Shown in pieces: positions 1 through 9,445 of a DNA stretch of 43,479 nucleotides (positions within the stretch are counted from its first letter, which is position 1; each line of letters begins with the position of its first letter). The translations under genes and the position numbers were made by a program. The DNA comes from Hymenochaete sp. R1 (taxonomy: Eukaryota; Basidiomycota; Agaricomycetes; Hymenochaetales; Hymenochaetaceae): NCBI GenBank assembly GCA_019400425.1, contig JAFREE010000187.1:1-43479 (forward strand). The letters run 5' to 3'. The notes under the pieces were generated by a model. The model was given only the letters and a program-made list of their open reading frames with translations. It did no database searches and was not told where the DNA came from.

Positions 1-77
1 CGATCGTAAAGCCACTTGGCGAGGGCGGCAAACTGCAGCTCACCAGTGACATGACTGAACTTGAGTTTGGGCTTAGC
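1..77. repeat. Exact 77-base terminal inverted repeat, left copy
   Basis: Bases 1-77 are the exact reverse complement of 43403-43479. The match stops at base 78 (A here, G in the other copy read in the same sense), after which identity falls to roughly 86% over the next 96 bases. Both copies lie inside COG5 exon sequence. Confidence 0.95.
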
Positions 78-350
78 ATTTTCTTAGCTGAGGGTGGGTC
101 TGTCAACAAACAAGGGAACGGAGTCAAGCTGGACACCATTGGCGACGAATATAGGGTGTTGAGGGCCATGCGGCCAGTCATCATCCGGTAATACTGCTGC
201 AACCATATACTGACACCTTTGTGCTGGCCTGTTGTTAGAGAATAACAACGGCCTTTCACCTACGGTCATACCGCACCACATCGTTGTCTGAACACATCCG
301 TTGCTACACGTGATGCATGGCACAAGTGAGGCAGATTCATTTGCGTGTCA
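1..350 (+). pseudogene. Decayed 3' fragment of a COG5 (conserved oligomeric Golgi subunit 5) gene
   Basis: Bases 3-173 translate to a COG5-like C-terminal segment (KPLGEGGKLQLTSDMTELEF, then GDEYRVLRAMR) that matches the copy on the minus strand at the right end of the window. After ATGCGG the two copies part. The intact copy has a 51-nt intron with a GTTAGT donor; here the equivalent bases read GCCAGT and a TAA follows within five codons. Remnants of the next exon can still be followed to about 350 (for example a stretch resembling RPLLLENN near 230 and a HHIV-like stretch near 285), but they are out of frame and contain a stop. I therefore read it as a relic of a duplicated COG5 3' end that cannot make a normal protein. 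The upstream part, if present, lies outside the window. Confidence 0.75.
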
Positions 351-1094
351 TGGTATGATGAACACTTCGAAGTGGTGATAATGATGATAGAGCCGGTGGG
401 CTCGGAAAGCGGATGGAGTATGAGCTTAGACTGTAAGTGAACACAACACGGACTTAAAAAGGGCGCTTTCGTAGCGCAAACGACTTCTTGATGTAATCAT
501 TTCCGCTATTTGAACGGATCATCATCGAGTTGCTCATTTTAAGAGACTGACAACGGGCTTCCTAGGTCTCGATGACGATCGATGTCGTCGGTAACCATAA
601 GTGTCTCCCGTTTTCTGACACCTGGAATGAAAGGAGTTTGATGCTATATGCAATGTATGTGCACGTCACTGTAACTTGGTATAGTATATCGACCTTGTTC
701 TGGCATTTGATCTTGATATCATCGAGAAGGTTTACAAACTCTCAGCACGTGTCGTCATGGTCAGAGATCGATGTATCCATCGTGGTTTTCTCACTAGGAT
801 AAGGTCAGTTCTGGATCTACTCGAAGCTCTCGAGATCTCTCTTAAGCCCGTCGCGAGTCTGGCTTTTCCTAATTTTCCCTTTTGTCGATTCCATGAGTAG
901 CTATATGTTACCAATATCCCCATCCTTTTTCTGTCCATGTCGCGATGCCGTTACTTCCATTTGTACGTTTGGCCATGTCGAATCATTCAGGCTTCTAATC
1001 TTTACTTTACCGCAGCCAAACCACAGTGTCATATTGAGACGACCTCGGAGCGACATTTCTCCATCGGCTCGATTGCCATGTTCTTTTTCCTTCA
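351..1094. other. Stretch without a recognised gene (upstream of the receptor-like gene)
   Basis: No coding exon is recognised. Small open frames here show no family resemblance. The region should hold the promoter and perhaps a tiny first exon of the following gene; one possibility is ATGCCGTTACTTCCATTT at about 947-964 followed by a GTACGT donor, spliced to the acceptor at 1094, but this is a guess. Confidence 0.4.
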
Positions 1095-2520
1095 GATTTT
1101 CGGCGGACACTTTGGCATCCCTATCATTCTAGCCACCGTCTTTGTCTCAAAGAGCGTTCGGCTTCATTCTTTAGTCGTAAACTTCCTGGTGACCTGGGTC
1201 ATCTACGCGAGCTCCTTCTGTGTTTTGTTTGTTGCCATTTATCTATATTCTGCAAGTTTGCTAGGATTTAACAAGTTTTGTAGGTTGTATCTTGGCAAAC
1301 AATTTTGGGACGAGCCTCCTATAGGCTTGTGTGCTATTCAAGCTTCTTTTATATACGGTACTGCGATAATGTGAGTTTTTCTTTGAAGTTCTTATCTTAT
1401 CCATTTTCTTGCACGAACGTTGAACATGATTTGTTTCACTTTTTTAGGACCCCGATAGCTGGTCTTTCGGTTCTGCTGCATGTAAGTCATCTATGTCTCC
1501 GGCTTTCTACACTTGTGTCTTTTTATAGTTAATCCTTAGCTCTGGCTTGGGATTCGAAATTTAGGCTCCAACAAACCGGAAGGGGATGAGGAACAGCCAG
1601 CACACAAACAGCACCGTGACTACTTGGTACGTGGTGACTACACCAGCTGGAAGCGGACATTACCTTACACGCTGAAATTTTTCGTGCTATCACAATAGCT
1701 CATCGTCGCGCCATATATCGGTTTTATCACCTGCACTTTTGCAACAGCCATCGTAAGTATATTACTCGCACTATCCCCTTATCTCGAAGCTCGATCACAA
1801 TACTGAGTGATCTATTCGACAGTATGGTGCTTTGAATAGTGAAAAAGTTTCTAAGAATAGGTATGACTTCTACTGCACTATCGACTCAAGAATTGTGTAA
1901 GTCAGAGCCTTTGTCTCCTTACTTTTTATCATACAAACCATCTTCTAGCGATTTTGTGCCCGCTACGGCTAGTGTAATTATGTTCATTGTGTTGATTCTC
2001 GAAGGTGAGCGCGCCATTCTGCTCTGAGTGAAGAGTGCACTTATTCATGGAGATTAGGCGTTGTGCTTTTCAAACTGTACAACCGACGCAGAGCCTTCGG
2101 ACAAATGCGCTTTGGTGGAGGAATTTCATTGTCGCTCCTTGTTCGAGTTGGGATTTTTAGCATCTACACATTTCTTGCTCTAGTGTGGGTTTCTCTCTCC
2201 ATGCTAGGCGCGATACTGAATCCTGGTTTATCAGTGCTTGTATCGCCTTTTGGGTCGAGACTGGCGCAGTGCTACCACATATCATCCAGGCTTCTCGTGA
2301 GTCTCCGAGTCTACCCTTCATATCGATTGTGTATAAACTCATATCTTTATCTCAGTGCCAACCGCTGCCTTTATCGTATTCGGAACACAACGAGTGAGCT
2401 ACGTTTGCTGAAATGCATCTCCGTCCTCTAATAATGGCGTATGCTCAGGATATTCTGAAAGCATGGAGAGTCATATGGCTCATTGAGAGGGCGAAACTAA
2501 GATTTAAGCCTGAAAAATGA
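1095..2520 (+). pseudogene. Seven-transmembrane receptor-like gene with an apparent frameshift
   Basis: About nine exons can be joined: 1095-1370, 1448-1481, 1597-1626, 1699-1752, 1823-1896, 1949-2004, 2058-2296, 2356-2393 and 2449-2520. The product is rich in hydrophobic helices and resembles the large GPCR-like seven-helix family of Agaricomycetes, with segments such as GGHFGIPI, PPIGLCAIQASFIYG, NRYDFYCTID, VLPHIIQAS and IVFGTQRDILKAWRVIW. Such proteins are plasma-membrane receptors of mostly unknown ligand. Within the seventh exon, near 2178-2185, the reading frame must change by one base to pass from FLAL to RDTESWFISACIAFW, and no intron of believable length fixes this. That suggests a recent loss-of-function change, or a sequencing error. 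The start is uncertain because the first clear exon begins right after a CCTTCAG acceptor; an alternative start is the ATG at 1078. Confidence 0.55.
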
Positions 2521-3069
2521 ACTGACTAAATGGTGGGGTCGGATTCAAGTCCCCTCATTTCACATTCTCAAGGGAGCCTTCGTTTCGCTTATATTGTGCC
2601 TGGTGCACTTAATTCTATATTGATTGTGGCTATTTCTCGCGTCTTTTCTTGTACATACCACGAAGTAGCTAGCAGCTGCTCCGCAGTCTAAGCTCACTAC
2701 AATTCATTATGTAAATCTGGGTATTTGATTGTTTCCGAATGTCCTAAACACGTCTGGCCGTTTTTTTCTTCATTTCCCGCTGTAATCCCTGGGTCTATAT
2801 TTCGGTCGACCTTTATTACCAAGGGTAAGCTTGGTAATAAAGGCAGAAATATTATTGATTGCTATACTCTGATATGAAATTCACACAAAATGAAGTCAGA
2901 ATCGGAAGCACATTATTACATGCCTATGAAAGAATGGTCTACACGACATTGTCACCTATAAAATAAAGTCCAGTCTAAATCATATAACATTATAGTAGAA
3001 AAGTAAGACTCTAGGCTCGTCGTTTTACCTTCGAACCTGTGAAAGTGAGAAGGGAAAATGAGAAATAGC
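2521..3069. other. Intergenic stretch between convergent genes
   Basis: AT-rich spacer between the ends of a plus-strand gene and a minus-strand pseudogene. Apart from a 14-bp perfect inverted repeat at 2810-2843 nothing recognisable is present. Confidence 0.5.
2810..2843. repeat. Perfect 14-bp inverted repeat with 6-nt loop
   Basis: Arms CCTTTATTACCAAG (2810-2823) and CTTGGTAATAAAGG (2830-2843) are exact reverse complements around a GGTAAG loop. It lies between two converging genes and could fold as a hairpin in a 3' transcript or be the remains of a small inverted-repeat element. No target-site duplication was found. Confidence 0.7.
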
Positions 3070-3830
3070 TCAAATAGTCGTGTAAGAGGCTTGAACTTTA
3101 CCGTCGGGTATCAACAAAGGCGAAGAACTTATTAAACGGCGGCGCCGGAGGGGAAACGTCCTGCTCGAATCAGATTTTAAGTCCCATGTCCGACTCGTCT
3201 TGTTATGCTTGTATGCATCTAGTTGGCGTATCTCTGTATTATGCAATCGTGAACGACGAAGCGTTCCTCGCACGATCAAATAGAACCAGTACACATGAAA
3301 GGCGAACGCTGCGGACAATAGCGTTCCTACGACGATGCTCCCATTCACGATGACATCCTCGACTCACAGTCTAAATGCAGAAAGCATAAGCATTGCGTAA
3401 GAACCTATCCGAAATGCGGAGAAGAAGATTCCTCAGTGCGGGCCAGAAGATGGAAATGGCAAGCAAGCACGTCGGGATCTTTATTGTCAAGCACAAGCAA
3501 AAGAAATGGACGCAACCTCGATAAGTGATGTAAAGCAACACTAAGTAGATGACGTGATATCCTCAACCAAAGACTGGGGTGATAAAGTGGCGGTATTTGG
3601 GAATACCCATAGCCAGGTCGGAGAGAAGGCGGCCTTGAAAGGCGCCGCTGAGGATACACGAATGCATTTCTCTACGTTAGGTGAGGAGAACGTTCCCACC
3701 CGAACGTACGAAGTCCATGACGAAGGGTAGGGAGGCGGTCGACATTGCAACGCTGGTTTGAAACGTGATAATCCACGACTTTCGTTTTGTCTCGAAGCCA
3801 CGGAAGGTGAAGCCCGAGAGTAAAAGTTTA
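3070..3830 (-). pseudogene. TLC-domain (TRAM/LAG1/CLN8) membrane protein pseudogene
   Basis: Read on the minus strand this is a diverged copy of the intact gene at 7460-8496. Matching blocks in order include KSWIIT, FVMDFVRSGG (paralogue LKDFVVSGA), LSGAFQGRLLSDLAMG (paralogue ICGAFQGLLVSDLVMG), HVIYLVLLYITYRG, KIPTCLLAIS and YLIVRGTLRR. The spacing is kept but the frame is broken. There is a TAA at 3677-3679 where the paralogue has Gln, a TGA at 3563-3565 where it has the Trp of its GWGHH motif, a frameshift near 3425-3435, and a further TGA at 3364-3366. Three stops plus a frameshift leave little doubt that it is dead. It lies in opposite orientation to the living copy about 4 kb away. Confidence 0.8.
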
Positions 3831-4469
3831 GTATCTGGCCTTTGCGCAGTAGAAAAAGGGACAGCGCTATGCTGGGCTTAGTCCGAGATACAATTCGCTC
3901 GAGTTGAATGAACCGGTCGTTGTTTTCTCAAGCAAGTAACGGCACGGATTCCTCGTTGTTGCTTGTCACCAGAAGCTTTCCAGGTATGCCCGAAACCAAA
4001 GTACGACGATTTCATCATCTTCATGATCCCTAATGAGAGTGTTCATGCTTTTGGGGCAGTAAGATTAGAAAAAGAAAAGATGAAAGTTTGGCAACAAGAT
4101 GAACTGTAAGTGCGTGTATGGCGGCACTGTTCAAGCTGGCGAGTGGCTTGAATCTGGAGAAAGAAGTAAAGCGCTTATTATGGAAATTATCTGTTGCTAT
4201 GACGTCGATCACGAACGCAAAACAGAAGAAATTCGAGAGTGGCCATTCACCGAACGGAGCCCTAGTACTCACCACAAGCGCTAAGAATTCCGACGAACAT
4301 CTGTTTAATTGATGACATCTCTCACAAGCTATCTTTTTAAGACAACTCAATATTGAACTTCTCGATGATTGACAGACGGGGGCGTGCCACTCGTATCGCC
4401 CGCACTGCTCCCATTGCAAATGGTTCTTTGACATGAGAATTGAACGCACCAGAACAGCCTCCAGGAAGA
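3831..4469. other. Stretch without a recognised gene
   Basis: A 159-codon open frame on the minus strand (4030-4509) and smaller plus-strand frames (4118-4312) show no recognisable motifs, signal peptide or splice structure. The stretch should contain whatever is left of the 5' parts of the two pseudogenes on either side. Confidence 0.4.
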
Positions 4470-6645
4470 TGCACTCCTTCGATATGGGGACGAGAATGTT
4501 CTCCCGCAAGCATGGTCAAATTGGCCGGGCGATGGATCTCAGCTTGGTTACAATATGTCGGTTCTCGCGCAAAACCTTTCTCGAATCGGGATTGCTGCGT
4601 GTGGTGACGGCTTAAGAGCATCTATGTATGATGTTGGTGTGCTCCTTGGGTTTGACGCTCGAAATCAATCTTCAGTCGATGCTGGCACGGATAACTTGCT
4701 CCAAGCTATCTCGTACCTCACTGGGCTATCAGGCGAGTTGTTATTTTCTACAAGTCACACGACCACTGGCAGTGATTTAGGTCTTACCGAAGGCGGTTCG
4801 TAGGCATTAGGCTCATAGACACAAGCGTGACGGACCCACGGGGACGACTCATTCCTACCATTTTCTGAGTGGAACAACCAAAGAAAACTTCTTATCGAAC
4901 GACTCCGCTCATGGTGCAGGTATCCTGTGGTCCGACTTGCCTAAAGTACCTGCATTCGCCAACTACTCGCTGCCCTTTCCGATCATTATCGTGGACTCAA
5001 GACACGTAGGCTCAAACCTGGCTACAATCTTATCCCACAACGCTACGGTATATGAGGCAAGTCTAATGTTTAGTAAGATTGCTCAGGTGACATTTTGAGT
5101 GAACTAGCGTCAGTTAACGCCTTTCGAATTTGGTTCATTTGATCCTGTGTTACAAGCAATGACAAACAGTGAAACACATTGTACATTAGGACTTATCTTA
5201 CCAACGGTGTGCCAGATAACAGTACCGCATGTGTATGAGGTTTTGATCAGACCTCCTTCATGATGGGCACGTCTGAAAGTCTATTTAATGTACGCCATGT
5301 TTCAAGTTTTTCTTTAAAAGAAGCTCAATTTCTCACTCTCACCAAAGCAAATATTCGACATCGCTCACAGCACATTGCAAGGTTGGAATAAAGACGACGC
5401 AGATGGGATCATTTACATTCTGCAACGTCAATTAACTGAAGTCCGGATGCTTTATGATGATGTCGCTAACTGGCCTAATGCTTGGCATTTACTCATGTGC
5501 ATGTTATTTCTATCGCTTAAGAGTTCTTATGTTTTAGCCTTTCAATTCTCTGAATCTCGACACATTTCACAACTCTAACCCAACCTGGCTTGACCTCATA
5601 GACGTTGCTTCAAATATCGAGAACATCCCGCTCGGCCCGTTGTTCGTTAAAGCAAGGGGTATCGACGTGGTAATCGCACTGGAAGGGAGTGCGGAAGACC
5701 TCCGCCTATGGCCCAAGTAAGTTCAGGCGCATTTCATTCCATCTCGCATGGAACCTAGTTTCTAATACTTTTCTTCCAGAGGAACATCTATGGTGTTTGA
5801 CCAGAAAAGGTTTTAGGAGATCCTGTCTACGACGCATCAGGCATTACCACCCATCCCTGAAAGTGTGGAGGATTTCATCAGTACCGGAGCAAATGCAAGG
5901 CCCACTTTTTTTTTGGTTACTTCCCTTCAACGAACCCACCCGAGTTTCCGCTCGTGCTTTACTTCCCAATGCACCTCCTCTTAGCGGGGATGATACTGTC
6001 ACCAAGTGAGCGCAGATATTAAACATATTTACCTATAACACCGTTTTATCTTGTTGAGCGCAGTACAAACACCTTCAAGTTGACCTACACCGACAAACAT
6101 GTCTCCATTTTTCTCGATCAGGTTCACTCAATCACGATGGGTGGATTCGTACCGTTTAAGCAGGGTCCGGATCCGAACTTCGGAAAGTGTTTACAGTGCG
6201 CTGCGATTGATAAGTCTCGATTGAAAGTCAATCTGGTCGTACCACGCTCGGACCTCTGTTCTCAATGTTTCCAGCAATACTGCTATGATGAAAACAATCC
6301 GCCTAGCGCTTCAGAGCTCGTGGGTTGCACGCTTCAATTTAAGGATCCAAACCCACAAGGGATCTCAAAGGTGGAAGGGTTTCTCAGCCGTGGCAAAATT
6401 GGACCCACCGTCGGCCCCGTGCTACTCGCTGTGATCGTTGTAGCATCGGTCTTCATTTTGTGAGTTTCATTCGCCTCTGACTATGCTCTGTGAGGTTTTC
6501 TCCTGATATTTTCTTTGTTACGATGTCTCCCGCCAGACAAAGGTCTAAGAAACGGTGCTCTCACAAGGAACACAACGAGGAACTTTGGCCACTTCGGGAT
6601 GCATCCGAGTTTCATCCATCGTCTCCTCTATTTCCTCGGGGCTGA
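4470..6645 (+). pseudogene. Lysophospholipase / phospholipase B (PLB family) pseudogene
   Basis: Fungal PLBs are secreted or GPI-anchored enzymes that remove acyl chains from (lyso)phospholipids. Conserved blocks follow family order: WSNWPGDGSQLGYN, RIGIAACGDGLRAS (family SGGGYRAS), GTDNLLQAISYLTGLSG, NATVYE, LTPFEFGSFDP, NGVPDNSTACV, GFDQTSFMMGTSESLFN, WLDLIDVASNIENIPLGPLF, ESVEDFISTGANARPTFF, then a long clean exon (6066-6461) with DPNFGKCLQCAAIDKSR and QYCYDENNPPS. A last exon (6535-6645) adds a membrane helix tail. The GLSGGS nucleophile motif is joined across a likely GC-AG intron, but the next codon is TAG (4801-4803) where the family has Trp. More stops lie at 5236-5238 and 5814-5816, with frameshifts near 5160-5170 and 5970. 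The 5' end is not identifiable. Confidence 0.8.
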
Positions 6646-7459
6646 GATAATCACCAGCACCATCCTCCCGCCCCTTCACATCGGTACTTATTTATTTAAA
6701 CATTAACTTGTACTTGATAAGAGCTCGTTTTCGATCATGTAGCATTCTCATTTTCTCATGTATTTGCTTCGTTTTCTTTCGCCTTTTTGGCTGCTTTGTG
6801 ATATGGGCAAGTCGTGATGGATATCACAGTGAAGGCCTCCAGGCGGCGGGACTAAAAGGTAGAGAGCGAGCGCGTCCATCCGCTCGTTTACCCGCTGCGA
6901 AGGTCGGAATCTCTTAGTCTTACGTGTCTTTGAACGACCTTTGTCTTTTCAGGAATTGAGGCGAGGCCTGGTGTTTTTTTGTCGCTAGCCACTAAAAATG
7001 GAAGGTGGTCAGAACACAAATGGGTAGTACAGAGGCAGCACGTTTGTCGCTCACCCGCCCGGACATCCACGTGCGTACTCACCGTCTTGAATTTGTCAAG
7101 CGATTTTCTCCTGTGGCTGACACGACTGTCTTCTTTCCCCAGTTTGATTCGCTGGTCGGCTGAAGAAAAGAGCCAGGATCGAAGATGAAGAAATCAACGT
7201 GCTTTCCGATAATTGAAAATCGACCGAGATCCTCTGGAGGGAAAGCAGACAGCCACCCCTTCCCCTGTGAGGACAGGCTCGGGCAGCTCCTTCCAGCCAG
7301 CCTCTGCTTATCGCCCGCCATGGCTCATACTTATCTACAAGAGATCCCAGCCTGGTGTCTAGCAGTCGAGAGCCAACCTTTCTCTGTCCCTTCTTCGACG
7401 TCCTCGTCCCACCACCTTCCCTTCTCCGAAGTCTCTCTCCCTGCTTTCAAAGCTTTGCT
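6646..7459. other. Intergenic stretch and 5' leader of the TLC gene
   Basis: No gene is recognised. The last 90 bases before 7460 are strongly pyrimidine-rich, as is usual for leaders of expressed basidiomycete genes, which supports the start at 7460 over the upstream in-frame ATG at 7355. Confidence 0.45.
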
Positions 7460-8496
7460 ATGGTCGTTCTCGCTTTCCCACTCGCATCGATCTGCTCACT
7501 CGTTGTTTCCTGCGCGTACTATTCTCGTACATCGCACCGATGGCCCGATTCGAAACAAAAGTCGTGGATTATCACGCTTTTGTCCAGCGCAATGACTTCG
7601 CTCGGTTCGATCCCTTTCTTGAAGGATTTCGTCGTTTCCGGCGCGTCTTTACAAGCCGTCCAGTCTCGAGACGTCTTCGCACAGGCCATTTGCGGCGCTT
7701 TCCAGGGTCTGCTCGTCTCTGACCTCGTTATGGGCTCGCGAAGTTATCCCGAGCGTCTTTCCCCGACGATGGGTTGGGGACACCACATCATCTACTCCTT
7801 AATCTTGCCGTACGTCGCGTACCGCGGATGGGCACACGTCTTCTGTACTTGCCTTGCGATGGAGTTCCCGACGTGTTTAATTGCGATCACGTTCCTATGG
7901 CCGAGATGGAGGAACGACGCCCTCTGCGCTACATTCTTTTTCATCATGCGTATCGTCTTGCATGTCGTCCTGCTAGCTTCGGCGGCATCTTCGCAAACTC
8001 GGAGCCAAACGTTGAACGGCAGTTGGCTACCCGCCAGTCTTCTCGTCGTCGCGCTCATCATGCATGCCTCGTGGCTCGCTTCGTCCGTCCGAGGCATCCT
8101 TCGGCGTAGACTGGCTTCGAAAGTCGCGGCACAAGCAGCAACGAAGGCGACGAGCATCCAGCATCTCCGTTCCTTTGCGGTTGCGTCGAAGCTGCAAACG
8201 GTGCTTGTGATGAGGAAGCTTGCGGTCAAGTGCCGGGAAGCGAGGAGGAGAGTCTCACTCAGCCGCGTCGCGAGGAGGGCACTGGTTACAGGCATTGCGA
8301 TGCCTGGTGCACTTGCCGATGTAAGTTACGGAATTGACGTACTCCGATGATAGTGTGCTGACACTTGCCTTGAAAGTCGTTCTCTTCTGAGCACAGTATC
8401 TCTTCGATCCGTTCAGCGTATCGACTTGATCTTCCGGACGAACAGACTGGGTCGATAAGTGGTGCTAGTTCAGTGTCAAGTTTGAGGGATATTTAG
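7460..8496 (+). CDS. TLC-domain (TRAM/LAG1/CLN8-like) multi-pass membrane protein
   Basis: Two exons, 7460-8320 and 8377-8496, joined by a clean GT-AG intron, encode about 325 residues. Several hydrophobic helices carry TLC-domain landmarks: SDLVMGSRSYPE, the paired histidines in MGWGHHIIYSLILPYV, the acidic residue in LAMEFPTCLI, and FFFIMRIVLHVV. A basic region rich in Ala, Arg and Lys and a Ser-rich tail follow the last helix. TLC proteins act in ER or Golgi membranes in lipid or sphingolipid handling, but this subgroup lacks the ceramide-synthase signature, so no reaction is assigned. The first Met after the pyrimidine-rich leader was taken as the start. A dead paralogue lies at 3070-3830 on the other strand. 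Confidence 0.72.
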
Positions 8497-9445
8497 TCCT
8501 TTTCGACCGCTTTAGATTGTTTTTGGTACTCGTGATCTATATACCTTGCTTTTGATTATTTGACGAGAGAATGACCTTGACGATATTAATGACCATGTAT
8601 TTATTTGCTCTTGTCGTTATCTATGTAATACCACTGATTTAAGTGTTGGATGGGGGCAGTTACATGAACTCAACATCAAGAAAGATGCTGGGACGAGTTG
8701 ACAGACCGTGCGAAAGTATGAAGATCGACGGATGCTCTTCCTTTTTGGGACGCGTTCGACTTCTCTCTCTTACCCTTCTTCCTGGAATCCTTCCACTCTG
8801 TCAAACTCTTGAATACAAATTTCGTTTGGAAATGATACAGACATTGATATTGATATCGCCATCAGGATGTCGTACTGCAGGAAGTTTATCGGGCCGATCA
8901 CCGTACCTGCTTTCGAAACGAATCCAAGTTCTCAACATAAAAGGCTGGCGCGTGGGATGCACGTTCGAAACATTTTCGCAAACGGTGTAAAGGTGGTTCG
9001 AACGTGGATGCCACATCATTCCAGGATGGAGATACTGTCTACATTTCAGATTTTCATCTACTGAAACCCTCGAACGTAACGCAGATTGGCCGAGAAGCGA
9101 ACGATGGCTAGGAACGCTAAACCTACCGCTGTGCATTCGTTTACCTCCAACAGGCCAACAAGCTGCAGTATCTGCATCTATCTGAGAAGACTACTCCCCT
9201 TCTGTTGGGATTTTTGGAACGTGCAAGAACATCCCAACACGTTCAGACTGCTCGCCGAGTGGACAAACTTTAATGTCTTTGGGACAACGATGAAGGAGCC
9301 TCGCAAGAACGGGAACGTGGTTGACTTTTTTCACTCAGCCGAATCACTGTCATTCTCTCCAAATTCTTTCCTATAAGTTTCTTGCTGCTTGGGGGAATGA
9401 TGTGTTCGATAGACGTGAGAAGAACGCACACCAATATTCGTTTCT
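8497..9445. promoter_or_regulatory. Spacer holding the BTA1 promoter, with five CACGTT sites
   Basis: No gene is recognised between the TLC gene and BTA1. The hexamer CACGTT, counting both strands, occurs at 8960-8965, 9001-9006, 9218-9223, 9238-9243 and 9314-9319, all within 490 bases of the BTA1 start. By base composition fewer than one would be expected in a stretch this long. CACGTG/CACGTT are the strong and intermediate binding sites of the phosphate-starvation regulator Pho4, and betaine-lipid synthesis is a known phosphate-starvation response in fungi. Assigning these sites to a Pho4 homologue is inference. Confidence 0.5.

Noticed and set aside
2530..2560. tRNA-like T arm (GGATTCAAGTCCCC)
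   Set aside because: The stem does not pair and no D arm, anticodon arm or acceptor arm can be built around it.
4030..4509. 159-codon minus-strand open frame
   Set aside because: No conserved motif, poor composition, overlaps the start of the PLB relic; consistent with chance.
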